Part shown: in pieces, positions 43,459-51,989 of the stretch
Layout of the letters: each line of letters begins with the position of its first letter
Numbering within the stretch: position 1 is the first letter of the stretch
Assembly (NCBI RefSeq): GCF_024213375.1
Contig: NZ_JANAVJ010000014.1
Span: 62,226-126,225 of the forward strand
Source: Paenibacillus sp. MZ04-78.2
Lineage (GTDB): Bacteria; Bacillota; Bacilli; Paenibacillales; NBRC-103111
Direction: 5' to 3'
DNA: 64,000 bases
The notes under the pieces: model-generated
Told to the model about the DNA's origin: nothing
The model's input: the letters and a program-made list of their open reading frames with translations, nothing else
Databases searched by the model: none
Translations under genes and position numbers: made by a program

Positions 43459-44027
43459 TGTTTGTTCGCTCCTTTCCCATCGTCTATGGCGCAGCAGGAC
43501 GCCGGCACCTCGTCGGCCAACCACACTTCATTTCCCGCGAAATAAAACGTTACGCCCATGCTGCGAGCCTTGACCGTATCCACGCGAAGGATGACAAGCT
43601 CCCCTCGGCGGCTGCCCGCCAGGGTGGCGAACTGCAGCCCTTCGGACAAATGCACGTACTGGCGGCCCATCGAGCGGATGCCTTCCCGCAGAATCGCCGG
43701 CGCGGCATGACGATTCGTGCCATGATACAGCGTCTCGGGCGGATTGCCAGACTCGTAGCGAATCTTCTCGTAGCTGTGCCCGTATCGGACGCGGATGCGG
43801 CCATTCGCGATTTCGAAGCGCTGCTTATCGCAATTGCGCACGACCTGCTCTACATCCTGCAGCGTGATCGACGCCCACCTGGGCTGCGATTGGATGATGC
43901 GCATCATGTCCTTTAATTCACACGATCCGTCCGTCGGGTCCAGGACGAGCCCGAACGCTTTGGGATCATGCCTCAATAGTTTGGTCATAAATTTGCTTAA
44001 GCGAATTTCCGTTTTTTCATTTAACAT
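43455..44027 (-). CDS. kptA: KptA/Tpt1-type RNA 2'-phosphotransferase
   Basis: The 190-residue protein carries the family signatures: KLLRHDP near the N-terminus, LYHGTNRHAAPAI, QYVHLSE and FYFAGNEVWLAD, which supply the Arg-His-Arg-Arg active site. The family transfers an internal RNA 2'-phosphate to NAD, which removes splice-junction phosphates made by ligases. In bacteria it is thought to belong to RNA repair or ADP-ribosylation. It lies between an array of tRNA and tRNA-like genes and tatD, all on the same strand. Confidence 0.92.
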   Translation of the reverse strand: MLNEKTEIRLSKFMTKLLRHDPKAFGLVLDPTDGSCELKDMMRIIQSQPRWASITLQDVEQVVRNCDKQRFEIANGRIRVRYGHSYEKIRYESGNPPETLYHGTNRHAAPAILREGIRSMGRQYVHLSEGLQFATLAGSRRGELVILRVDTVKARSMGVTFYFAGNEVWLADEVPASCCAIDDGKGANKQ

Positions 44028-44067
44028 GTTTGATCTCTTCCTTATTTATCAAGTTCACATGACCAGA

Positions 44068-44172
44068 CTAGCTGGCCGTTTCGTATGCCGGTTGGCATAG
44101 GCGGAGGCGGCGTTCTGTCACATTATGAAATGTGAGGTCATCCTGCATGGTAAAAAGATTTGTTCGCTTCAT
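44068..44172 (-). CDS. Tiny ORF between the tRNA array and kptA
   Basis: A 34-codon frame starts at an ATG with AGGTGA five bases upstream and ends 40 bases before kptA (MKRTNLFTMQDDLTFHNV …). No family recognised. It may only be a leader. Confidence 0.3.
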   Translation of the reverse strand: MKRTNLFTMQDDLTFHNVTERRLRLCQPAYETAS

Positions 44173-44221
44173 GGTAGTCACCTGTACAACGTACACGGCA
44201 TCCTTTCGTTATGTATTTGGT

Positions 44222-44295
44222 TGGAGCCGGCGGGACTTGAACCCGCGGCCTCCGGTCTGACGAACCGGCGAGAACTCCCGCTTCTCCACAGCTCC
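44222..44295 (-). tRNA. Unusual tRNA with GTC anticodon (Asp-like)
   Basis: The 74 bases fold as a cloverleaf: acceptor GGAGCTG/CGGCTCC, D-arm GAGAA/TTCTC, anticodon stem CCGGT/ACCGG, T-arm GCGGG-TTCAAGT-CCCGC. The anticodon loop TCGTCAG has C at position 33 where U is nearly universal, and the D-loop is atypical. It is either a divergent tRNA-Asp or a tRNA-like RNA. No encoded CCA. Confidence 0.65.
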
Positions 44296-44304
44296 ATGTG
44301 AGTA

Positions 44305-44375
44305 TAGGGGAAGATGGAATCGAACCACCGCTCGCGGCTTCAAAGGCCGCTGCCTTACCACTTGGCGATTCCCCT
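44305..44375 (-). tRNA. tRNA-Gln (anticodon TTG)
   Basis: Acceptor AGGGGAA/TTCCCCT pairs fully; D-arm GCC/GGC with AAGTGGTAA, anticodon stem GCGGC/GCCGC around CTTTGAA, T-loop TTCGATT. This is the most canonical member of the array. Confidence 0.85.
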
Positions 44376-44383
44376 GAGTTGGA

Positions 44384-44460
44384 CGGATAGGCGCGGGGAC
44401 GGCCCGCAGGTCTGCCAGCCGCCGAATAATAGCAGCAACCTCTGTGACAACTTCCTATCC
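44384..44460 (-). ncRNA. Degenerate tRNA-like element
   Basis: A perfect 7-base acceptor-like stem (GGATAGG/CCTATCC) encloses about 62 bases with a possible 5-bp anticodon-type stem around ATTATTC and a GCGGG/CCCGC T-type stem whose loop lacks TTC. Size and spacing match the flanking tRNAs. It would not be a normal translation tRNA. Confidence 0.4.
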
Positions 44461-44472
44461 AAGATAAAATGG

Positions 44473-44546
44473 TGACGCATGGGGGATTCGAACCCGCCGA
44501 GTGCACGAGTGAAAGTCGTGTGGCTTAACCGCTTGCCGAATGCGCC
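44473..44546 (-). tRNA. tRNA-Glu-like (anticodon TTC)
   Basis: Acceptor GGCGCAT/ATGCGTC, D-arm GGC/GCC with AAGCGGTTAA, anticodon stem CACGA/TCGTG around CTTTCAC, T-loop TTCGAAT. One T-stem pair (C-C) is mismatched. It is the first member of the array in transcription order. Confidence 0.75.
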
Positions 44547-44611
44547 GCGTTAAAAATGAAAAAGACTGCTAGCTCACGCGCTTTTCTTCCGCCCGGATTC
44601 GTTCCAAGGCA

Positions 44612-44638
44612 TAAGAAAAGCCGCCGTGATCCGGCAGC
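44612..44638 (-). terminator. Terminator before the tRNA array
   Basis: GCTGCCG and CGGCGGC (44620-44626 with 44632-44638) form a 7-bp stem followed by TTTTCTT on the reverse strand. It separates the small ORF at 44676 from the tRNA array. Confidence 0.6.
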
Positions 44639-44675
44639 CTTGTATCTCCGTATTTCACATACGCCGAAGCGTATG

Positions 44676-44792
44676 TCAGAATCGCCCGACCTTCGGGGAA
44701 GGAGGGGTTCGGAGCAGACCAAGACTACTGGACTTTGTTTGGTATTCAAATTGGACCTCGTGAACATGGACAATCTTATCATGATTCGTCAT
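44676..44792 (-). CDS. Tiny ORF of 38 codons, unknown
   Basis: An ATG with AAGGAGAG upstream opens MTNHDKIVHVHEVQFEYQ and continues to 38 residues. The ribosome site is good but no family is recognised. It sits between two terminators, so it may be an independent small transcript. Confidence 0.4.
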   Translation of the reverse strand: MTNHDKIVHVHEVQFEYQTKSSSLGLLRTPPSPKVGRF

Positions 44793-44864
44793 CGCTACTC
44801 TCTCCTTCCACGTGGATTTAAGCAAACAAAAAAGCTGCGCTTCGTCCCTTTTTCCCGCCACGAA

Positions 44865-44898
44865 GGCAAAAGAAAAAGGCTACGACGATTCGCAGCCT
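44865..44898 (-). terminator. Terminator after the 44-codon ORF
   Basis: Nine-base stem 44877-44885 with 44890-44898 (one G-T pair), 4-base loop, then TTTTTCTTTT on the reverse strand. Confidence 0.7.
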
Positions 44899-44915
44899 TA
44901 CCTACCGAATTCCAA

Positions 44916-45050
44916 TTACGATGCGTCTGAAAGCGCCAGACATCGTACAGGTACGCGAAAGCTACGTAAAAAGCGTTGGTTATGAAAGGAATCATGAGCG
45001 GAACCTTGCTCGGTATGTAACAATTGTTCGAATGCGTTATGCTTTCTCAT
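44916..45050 (-). CDS. Tiny ORF of 44 codons, unknown
   Basis: GGGAGG lies 8 bases before an ATG at 45050. The frame (MRKHNAFEQLLHTEQGSAHD …) ends 18 bases before a terminator, which supports a real small gene. Basic and aromatic-rich; no family recognised. Confidence 0.45.
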   Translation of the reverse strand: MRKHNAFEQLLHTEQGSAHDSFHNQRFLRSFRVPVRCLALSDAS

Positions 45051-45184
45051 GTTCCTAACCTCCCTTCGCTTTATGTTGTTCATCAAGTTGGTGAAATCTT
45101 ATCATGCCTACTGCGAGCACGTCAACCATTATTTTTGTAAAATTGTATTTCTTTAACTTTCGCTTGTTCACGACCGCGACGCAT

Positions 45185-45234
45185 CCCCGCAAAATAAAGG
45201 CCTTTCCGGGACGGAATCCGGGCGCTTTGCGGGG
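45185..45234. other. Long GC-rich inverted repeat after the FecCD gene
   Basis: CCCCGCAAA (45185-45193) pairs with 45226-45234 and encloses a second small hairpin. There is no T-run at its edge. It probably ends the iron-uptake transcript or shields it from the small ORFs. Confidence 0.4.
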
Positions 45235-45271
45235 ACTTCGGTTGAGTGGAACCCTTTGTTGGTTTAACTAT

Positions 45272-47332
45272 TTATCTGCGTGATGACCGCATCAGCCATA
45301 GAAAATAAGGCGCTCCGAGGAGCGAGACGATCAGACCCGACGGAATTTCTTTGGGTGGCAGCAGATTGCGGCCGACGATATCGGCCAATACGAGCAGGAC
45401 GGCCCCAAGCAGCGCAGCGAGCGGCAAGAGCCGACGATGATTGTGCCCGATTAGAAGGCGCGCCGCATGAGGGGCAATCAGCCCCACGAAGCCAATTGTG
45501 CCTACGATCGATACAGCCGCTGCCGCCAGCGCCACGCCGATCGCCGCCGCTCTCAGCCGCGTCTGCTCGACGTTGACTCCAAGGCCCAGCGCGCCCTCCT
45601 GACCGAAGGCCAAAATGTCGACCCTCCGCCCGATCATCCATGCCAGCGGCAGCAGCAGCACAGGCCATACAATGAGCTGCGCCAGTTCCTCCCAGCCGCG
45701 CGCGTACGTGCTGCCGGAAATCCAGACTAACCCCACGGCCACGTTCATTTTGGACTGGACGACGATGAGCTGAATGACGGCCAAGCCGCACGCGGATACC
45801 GCGATCCCGACGAGCGCCAGCACGGCCGGCTGCAGGCCCGTTTTGCGGGCGATGAGATAGACGATCAGCGCCGCGGCGATCGCTCCGGCGAAGGAGGCAA
45901 ACGGCAGCAGCGCGATTGGCAGCCCCGGCCAAACGAGCAGCAGAAGCAGAGCGCCGACACCAGCCCCCGCTGAAACGCCGACGATGGACGGATCGGCCAT
46001 CGGATTGCGCACGACCCCCTGCAGCAGCAGGCCGCTGACCGCAAGCGCCGCGCCGGCGCAGGCCGCGACGAGCATCCGGGGCAGCCGCTGGTCGAGCACA
46101 ATCGAGCGGGCCAGCTCGGGGCCTTCGCCTTGAATCACTGCCAGCACGTCTTGCAGCGGGACTTTCACATCGCCGAAGATCATGCCCACGATCGTGATCG
46201 CAACGAGCAGCACCCCGAATATAGCGAGGAGCGCCCGGTACGAGAGGAAGCGGGCCGTCGTGCCAAGCGACGTGGCGGACGACTTCGGCACCTCGCGGTG
46301 CTTTTGCGCCGCCCGGTAAGATAAATAGGCGAGACAAGGCCCTCCGATGAGCGCCGTCACGGCGCCTACCGGAAGCTCGCCGTACGAATCGTTGTTGGCA
46401 AGCCGGGTGCCGACATCGGCAGCCACCAAAATGACGGCCCCCCATAAGAAGGAGGCCGGAATGAGCAGCTTGTGGCTGCGCACCCCGATCAAGCGGACCA
46501 GGTGCGGCGCGAGCAGCCCGACAAAGCCGATCGGCCCGACGATACTGACGATTACCGCGGCAAGCAGCAGCGCCAGAACCAGACTGATCAGCCGGATTCG
46601 GCCCACATGCTGACCGAGCGACTGCGCCGTCTCCTCGTTGAGCAGCAGCAGGTCTAGCGAACGGGAGAGAACCAGAGCCAGCGCGGCGGCAGCCGCAACC
46701 CATGGCCAAGCGGCGCTAACGCCACTCCAGTCGTTCTGCACGAGCGTGCCGCTGCCCCACAGAAACAGGCCGCTCGTTTGCTCTTCGAACATCAACTGCA
46801 GCGCGCCGGTCATCGCGGACACGGCCATTGATACGATCATTCCGGCCAACGTCATGCGCAGCGGCGTCGCGCGCAGTCCCCCGGCGAGAGAATAAGCCAG
46901 CACCGCCGCGAAGATGGCGCCACCGAACGCCACCAGCATCGGCGAGACGCCCATCCATGACGGGGCGAACACGGTAGTCGCTACGACGGCGAAATAGGCG
47001 CCTGCATTGATGCCGAGCGTACCGGCCGAAGCCAGCGGGTTGCGGGTAATCGTCTGCAGCAGCACGCCCGCGACCGCAAGCGCCCCGCCCGCCAGCATGC
47101 CGGCGATTACTCGCGGCAGCCGCAGCGTGCGTACGATCTGGTGCTCGGCCGTATCCTGCGGAGCGAAGACCGCTTCAAGCACCATGCGGGGAGTCAAATC
47201 GGCGGCACCCTGCATCACATGGACGACCATGAGCAGGAGGAGGAGCGCCGCTCCTCCTCCGAACACGAGAACGGGCGGGGCCCATCCGCGCATAAAGAAA
47301 GCAGCGTTTACGCCGCTTCTTTCCGTTCTCAT
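45272..47332 (-). CDS. Fused FecCD-type iron-siderophore ABC permease (FhuB-like)
   Basis: The 686-residue membrane protein is two BtuC/FecCD permeases in one chain. Each half has GxLLQxxxRNPLA-type loops (VLLQTITRNPLASAGTLGIN; LLLQGVVRNPMADPSIVGVS) and the GFVGLxAPH coupling helix (IGFVGLLAPHLVRL; IGFVGLIAPHAARL). FhuB of E. coli has the same fusion. Its start overlaps the stop of the binding-protein gene (ATGA). No ATPase gene is adjacent, so a shared FhuC-like ATPase must come from elsewhere. Confidence 0.92.
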   Translation of the reverse strand: MRTERSGVNAAFFMRGWAPPVLVFGGGAALLLLLMVVHVMQGAADLTPRMVLEAVFAPQDTAEHQIVRTLRLPRVIAGMLAGGALAVAGVLLQTITRNPLASAGTLGINAGAYFAVVATTVFAPSWMGVSPMLVAFGGAIFAAVLAYSLAGGLRATPLRMTLAGMIVSMAVSAMTGALQLMFEEQTSGLFLWGSGTLVQNDWSGVSAAWPWVAAAAALALVLSRSLDLLLLNEETAQSLGQHVGRIRLISLVLALLLAAVIVSIVGPIGFVGLLAPHLVRLIGVRSHKLLIPASFLWGAVILVAADVGTRLANNDSYGELPVGAVTALIGGPCLAYLSYRAAQKHREVPKSSATSLGTTARFLSYRALLAIFGVLLVAITIVGMIFGDVKVPLQDVLAVIQGEGPELARSIVLDQRLPRMLVAACAGAALAVSGLLLQGVVRNPMADPSIVGVSAGAGVGALLLLLVWPGLPIALLPFASFAGAIAAALIVYLIARKTGLQPAVLALVGIAVSACGLAVIQLIVVQSKMNVAVGLVWISGSTYARGWEELAQLIVWPVLLLPLAWMIGRRVDILAFGQEGALGLGVNVEQTRLRAAAIGVALAAAAVSIVGTIGFVGLIAPHAARLLIGHNHRRLLPLAALLGAVLLVLADIVGRNLLPPKEIPSGLIVSLLGAPYFLWLMRSSRR

Positions 47333-48366
47333 TTGGTCAACGCCGCCGCCGCTTTTTCAGCGATCAGTTGTGCCGACAGCGGTCCGCCGAACAGCCACGT
47401 ATCGCCACCCATCGCGTACATCCGGTTTTCCTTAACGAAATCAAGGTTTTTCCATACCGGATTTTCCTTCAACTGGTTGGCGAAAATGTTATCGTCATCC
47501 TGCACGATGTAGAAGAAATTCGCTTTCTTCATGGCAAGCAGCGGCTCGACGCCCCCTTCTTCAAAGGTCTGCACGTAGCCCTTCGGCTTAAACGCGTTTT
47601 TCATCCCCAGCTTGATCAGCACCTTGGCCGACATCGCGTTATCCGACATGATGCGCATCGTCGGCGATTTTTTCATCGAGAAAGCTTGAACAAGGATGAA
47701 TTCGGAGTCCGCTTTGCCCGCTTTTTTCACTTTTTCGGCCAAACCGGCAATCGCGGTGTCAACTTCCTTCAGCACTTTCTCCCCTTCGCCCTTCTTGTTC
47801 AGCGCGTCCGCGACAATTCGGAAATTTTTCTCCATCATCGCGTAAGCATCCGGCTCCTTTTCCGTGTTCGGATGGAACACGATGGTCGGCGCGATCGCTT
47901 TTAATTTATCGTAGAAGGCTTCGACGCGGTTGGTTGCGATGATCAAATCCGGCTTCAGCGCGGAGATTTGCTCCAAGCTCGGCTCTGACCGACTGCCGAC
48001 ATCCTTCACGTCCGGGGACAGCTCGTGCTTCACCTTCACCCATTTTTTGTAGTTTTCGACATCAGCAATACCGACCGGCTGTACGCCCAGCGCCAGCACA
48101 CCCTCGACAACCGACCATTCGATGGCGACAATGCGCTGCGGCGTGCCTTTGATCTCTGTTGTGCCAAGCAGATGCTTGATGGACCGAGCCGACGGATCTT
48201 GCGATTTGCCCTGTTCTTGCGTCGAAGCTTGCTCCGGCTTCTTGGCGTCAGTGCCGGAAGCGGCTTTCGGAGCGGAAGAAGTATTGGGATTCGCCGTTCC
48301 GCAGCCGGCGATGAATAGTATGGCGCAGCAAAAAACCAATAGAACATAATGCATGGATCGTGACAT
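47329..48366 (-). CDS. Iron-siderophore-binding lipoprotein (FecB/FhuD-like)
   Basis: The 345-residue protein has a lipoprotein signal with lipobox FIAGCG (Cys near residue 22), a low-complexity linker and a class III periplasmic-binding-protein fold (RIVAIEWSVVEGVLALGVQP; LEQISALKPDLIIATN). It delivers ferric siderophore to the fused permease encoded next. The ATG at 48366 follows a GGGGG site. A Fur box lies 30 bases upstream. Confidence 0.9.
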   Translation of the reverse strand: MSRSMHYVLLVFCCAILFIAGCGTANPNTSSAPKAASGTDAKKPEQASTQEQGKSQDPSARSIKHLLGTTEIKGTPQRIVAIEWSVVEGVLALGVQPVGIADVENYKKWVKVKHELSPDVKDVGSRSEPSLEQISALKPDLIIATNRVEAFYDKLKAIAPTIVFHPNTEKEPDAYAMMEKNFRIVADALNKKGEGEKVLKEVDTAIAGLAEKVKKAGKADSEFILVQAFSMKKSPTMRIMSDNAMSAKVLIKLGMKNAFKPKGYVQTFEEGGVEPLLAMKKANFFYIVQDDDNIFANQLKENPVWKNLDFVKENRMYAMGGDTWLFGGPLSAQLIAEKAAAALTK

Positions 48367-48396
48367 GATGCAGCCCCCTAAGTATGTACTTTTGTT

Positions 48397-48415
48397 GATA
48401 ATAATTCTCATTATC
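48397..48415. promoter_or_regulatory. Fur box
   Basis: The 19-mer GATAATAATTCTCATTATC matches the classical Fur consensus at 16 of 19 positions and is an inverted repeat, placed just upstream of the siderophore-binding gene. Iron repression is expected. Confidence 0.85.
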
Positions 48416-48476
48416 AGTTAATAGTTTAAATTGCTATCCTGCATCTGTCAATCCCCAGTTGTTCGGAATGGATTAG

Positions 48477-48638
48477 GAGATACTCACCAAGGTGAAAGGG
48501 GTCGGCCAATGGACCTCTTTAGGGCGAATGAACGTGCTGTCTCCGGGCGATGTGGGGCTGGTACGAGGGGCCCGATGGCTTTTTGCAGCAGAAAAAAGAC
48601 GGCAGCCCTTTGGCGCAGCATGTGCCAAAATCAGCTGA
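48477..48638 (+). pseudogene. Remnant of a HhH-GPD DNA glycosylase (AlkA-like)
   Basis: About 53 codons read EILTKVKGVGQWTS and then RMNVLSPGDVGLVRGARWLF, the helix-hairpin-helix and the catalytic-Asp loop of 3-methyladenine glycosylases, with the segment between them deleted. Stops bound both ends. 48416-48476 has no feature. Confidence 0.6.
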
Positions 48639-48689
48639 ACAGCACATGGAGCTTGGCTTTGAAGTCAATTGAATAGTCGGATTGACAAA

Positions 48690-49850
48690 CATAGAAAAAC
48701 ACCTCTTCGTTTGATAAAGTGAGAGTGTTAAAGTCTACACTACCACGCAGAAGAGGTGTCTTTTCCATGATAGAGCAAAAGCAGTCTCTCGATCAACTGC
48801 CAAAAGAAATCAAACTGGCTTTTCAAGAATTGAACGTCATCAAACACTTGAATAGCGCGTGTTTCAAGAAGAAGTTCGGTTGCGCCTATCTATTTCGCCT
48901 TGTATTCATCCTCCTGTTCTATCAGAAGAACTGGTTTCGACTGCTCGAAAGCAAGAAAGGCGGGGCATTTCCCGGCAAGGATGCGGTGTACCGTTTCTTG
49001 AATCACGGAGGTTATGCCTGGCGACGACTCCTCATGTCGCTCAGCTCCGAAACGATTGCACGAATGGAGCCCTTGACCTCTGAGTGCCGGGAAACCGCAC
49101 TCATCTTCGACGATTCCATGTTCGAACACAACCGGAGTAAAGCTGTCGAGATGCTGGCGCGCTTTAAGGATCATACGGCGCCTTCTACAAGGGCTTTCGC
49201 ATGCTGACGATGGGCTGGTCCAAGGGCACTCCTTTGTCCCGGTGGACTTTGCGCTGCTCAGCTCTGTCAAATCCAGCATAAACGGGATGATGGATAGCAT
49301 CGACAAACGGAGTCATGGCTACAAGCGTCGGAAGGAAGCATTGTGCTCGGCTCCGCACGTCATCGCTGCCATGCTGGACCGGGCCATCCAAGCCGGAATC
49401 TCGGCACCGTTTGCGCTCATGGACAGCTGGTTTACGCATGCGCCGCTGATTCGGGAAGTCCTCCGCCGCGGGATGCATGTCATCGGCATGGTCAAGAACG
49501 ATAACAAGCGCTATCTGGTGGACGGGCAGCGGCTGAACTTGAAAGAACTCTATGTTGCCGCACCGCGCGTAGAAGGAAAAAAACGCTATATCCTTCGTCT
49601 CATTCGCACTCATCTCTCACCGGGTATTCTCCGTCATCGCTCCAAGAAAAACGAGTGGCTTGCCCTTCTTTCAACAGACCTGAGTTTGAGCGCTCAGGAC
49701 ATCATCCGGATCTACCGGATGAGCTGGGACATCGAGGTCTTCTTCAAATGCAGACTATGATTCAGCGTCAACTCCAGAAGTGGATCGTAGCTTTGCCCAA
49801 TTACATCAAGGCTTATCTGCCAGTTCAGTTATTAAAAAGGAGTATAAGAT
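48690..49850 (+). mobile_element. Remnant of an IS4-family insertion sequence
   Basis: The left end near 48690 has AACACCTCTTC and its inverted copy GAAGAGGTGT near 48750, followed by a broken DDE transposase. The right end is not recognisable and the transposase C-terminus merges into the collagen-like gene end. Confidence 0.7.
48767..49850 (+). pseudogene. IS4-family transposase, frameshifted and internally deleted
   Basis: The N-terminal part (from the ATG at 48767) holds the first catalytic Asp in FDDSMFEHNRS. A one-base shift near 49180 moves the frame; the second part has LMDSWFTHAPL (second Asp) and YRMSWDIEVFFK, the Y-R-E-K signature. Right after that Lys the sequence jumps to the C-terminal tail (WIVALPNYIKAYLPV) in a third frame, so the region between is lost. 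No active product is expected. Confidence 0.82.
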
Positions 49851-50620
49851 AGACTTGCACTAAACGAGAGTTGGGTGATATCAGCTGCTGAGGGATCAGT
49901 CGATGCAAGCGTCCTTATACGAATACCAATACGATCACCCGCAGCCACTATTAATGATCCCGCGATATTTCTATTCGTTGCCGTACGGAAAGTACCGGCA
50001 GTAATTATATTATTTGGAAATCCAAATCTAACCGAGCTAGTCAGCGGAGTTGTCACGTAAGGTGAAGAAATATGATCAATCCCGTTATTTGGGACTGAAG
50101 GTGCGCGGAAAACTGTAAAATCATATTGAAGACCTAGAGTATTTATAGAAACCACTGAAGCAACCAATAAATCTACACTTATTTGTAAATTTTGAATGGT
50201 ACCCGCAAAGGGAATTGGAAAAGCAAAGCCGCCTGCTTCTGGTGGCATAGTTGATTCTCCAGAACCGCCAATAACTTCAACCGTATGATTACCAAAACCC
50301 ATTAAAATTGGAGCAGCTGAGACTACTGTAGCACCACTGAGGATGATACCCGTTGAAAAAGGAATTAATCCTCCCGTTCCTGCACCCTGAGGTCCTGCTG
50401 GTCCTTGTTCACCTTGAGGTCCTGCTGTCCCTTGTACACCCTGAGGTCCTGCTGGTCCTTGTTCACCTTGAGGTCCTGCTGGCCCACCTTGAGGTCCTGC
50501 TGGCCCTTGCTCACCCTGAGGTCCTGCTGTCCCTTGTACACCCTGAGGTCCTGCTGGTCCTTGGAACCCCCGTGGCCCTTCTGGACCTGGAGGTCCTGGA
50601 GGACAATTACATCTTCCCAT
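49832..50620 (-). CDS. Collagen-like exosporium-type protein (BclA/BclB-like)
   Basis: The 262-residue protein begins [15 protein letters not shown] and has about 22 Gly-X-Y triplets (GPQG-EQ/VQ units), then a 180-residue C-terminal domain of beta-strand character resembling the trimerising heads of BclA/BclB. The triplet phase breaks once (PAGPQG followed directly by GPAGPQG), as if two residues of a repeat were deleted. AGGGAGATGAG precedes the ATG. GC content is lower than in neighbours. Spore-surface location is inferred from the family. Its stop overlaps the IS4 remnant, so the last residues may be altered. Confidence 0.85.
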   Translation of the reverse strand: MGRCNCPPGPPGPEGPRGFQGPAGPQGVQGTAGPQGEQGPAGPQGGPAGPQGEQGPAGPQGVQGTAGPQGEQGPAGPQGAGTGGLIPFSTGIILSGATVVSAAPILMGFGNHTVEVIGGSGESTMPPEAGGFAFPIPFAGTIQNLQISVDLLVASVVSINTLGLQYDFTVFRAPSVPNNGIDHISSPYVTTPLTSSVRFGFPNNIITAGTFRTATNRNIAGSLIVAAGDRIGIRIRTLASTDPSAADITQLSFSASLSYTPF

Positions 50621-50825
50621 CTTCTCATCTCCCTGTTATCAAACATGATTCATCATATTCAAAATTTAAAAAGATAAAGCTTGTAAATGCCTATCCAACT
50701 TTAAAAATAGGTAAATAGAGCAATATATTCGCTTAGTTTCTGTTCAGCTAGGTGATTGTCCACTACCATATGTTCCACGCTTGCATTAGATAATGAAAGG
50801 GATCGAAGGCTAAGGAGTGATGAGA

Positions 50826-51890
50826 ATGAAGAATCGCCCATTCATAGGTATTTTGGTAACTAAAAGGAGCAGTAGAAAAAGAATTTTGAAGCTTTATCAA
50901 CGTTATCACAATCTAAACCTGAAACTTTACGCCTTTACCCCGGCAGATATTCATTGGAAGGAACAACGTATTATTGGACTAAGCCTGAATAAAGGCATAT
51001 GGAAACAAAGCTCATTCCCTTTTCCTCATGTCGTCTATAACCGGTGTTTTAACAAAAAAATAAAAATAATGACGATTCAACGCCTAGAGAAGGCGATTGG
51101 TAGGAATAAATGTTTTAACAATATCAATTTTTTTAATAAGTGGGATCTCTATAAGCTATTAAAACAATCAAATATTAACTCTTATGTACCAGACACATTT
51201 TTATATAATAAAGTGAATGTATCAGAACTATTAGAAAAATATAAACTGGTATACATTAAGCCTATTTACGGATTTAAGGGAGAGTCTGTGTATCGGGTTG
51301 AACTAACGGATAATGGTGATGTTCACATCTCTTTGCACAGTTTGGCACCAAGATATATTTGCAGAAAAAATGAAGGCATTCAGGAAAAATTGGATGAAAT
51401 TCTCGGATTAAAAAAATACATGGTTCAGCAAGGGATTCGTATGAGTCAAATTGATAATCAGTTTTTTGATATCCGGGTCCTTGTTCAAAAAGGTATTCTT
51501 GGAGAATGGACGGTTTCCGCCATAACATGTAGAGTAGCTTATGAACATTACTTTAACACGAGTATGTGTGAAGCCATTTATGATGTTGCAGAAATTCTTC
51601 CGCGATTATTTCTGCCGAAAAAAATGAATGAAATCCTCCTCCAATCTCTGTATGAGGTAAGTGTAAGAGCTGCACAAGAAGCAGAAACTCATATGGGTTC
51701 ATTGGGTGAATTGAGTGTGGATTTTGTGTTAGACGAGCATGGAAAGCTATGGATTATTGAACTTAACGGAAAACCACAAAAAAATATATATGAAGACATT
51801 AAGTGTTTTAAAGACAAAAAATTAATTTATAGGAGGCCTTTGGAATATGCTTATTATCTCTCAGTCTTGAGTGATAATAAAAAATTGTGA
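50826..51890 (+). CDS. YheC/YheD-family ATP-grasp protein (spore-coat associated)
   Basis: The 354-residue protein starts with RPFIGILVTKR and ends in an ATP-grasp domain (LVYIKPIYGFKGESVYRVE; metal-binding ELSVDFVLDEHGKLWIIELN). YheC/D proteins of Bacillus are endospore-coat associated; their reaction is unknown. The ATG at 50826 follows GGAG at 8 bases. Codon use is strongly AT-rich compared with flanking genes, which suggests transfer together with the divergent collagen-like gene. Confidence 0.85.
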   Translation: MKNRPFIGILVTKRSSRKRILKLYQRYHNLNLKLYAFTPADIHWKEQRIIGLSLNKGIWKQSSFPFPHVVYNRCFNKKIKIMTIQRLEKAIGRNKCFNNINFFNKWDLYKLLKQSNINSYVPDTFLYNKVNVSELLEKYKLVYIKPIYGFKGESVYRVELTDNGDVHISLHSLAPRYICRKNEGIQEKLDEILGLKKYMVQQGIRMSQIDNQFFDIRVLVQKGILGEWTVSAITCRVAYEHYFNTSMCEAIYDVAEILPRLFLPKKMNEILLQSLYEVSVRAAQEAETHMGSLGELSVDFVLDEHGKLWIIELNGKPQKNIYEDIKCFKDKKLIYRRPLEYAYYLSVLSDNKKL

Positions 51891-51989
51891 ATGTCAAACT
51901 CACGTACTTTGTCGGTGAAATAGTCAATGACAATGGCGTGAGCTTTTGTGCGACAGGCTTATAACTGCTTTTCCCGTCGAACCGTCGGT

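Noticed and set aside
45264..46709. A 481-codon reverse frame overlapping the FecCD permease
   Set aside because: Arg/Gly-rich shadow of a membrane-protein gene; the other frame has both FecCD halves.
50370..50620. Possible CRISPR-like or minisatellite array
   Set aside because: The periodicity is 9 bases with coding triplets (Gly-X-Y), with no spacer/repeat structure.
50353..50718. + strand repetitive frame rich in Leu-Val-His repeats
   Set aside because: It is the complement of the Gly-X-Y coding repeat of the collagen-like gene, not an independent repeat protein.
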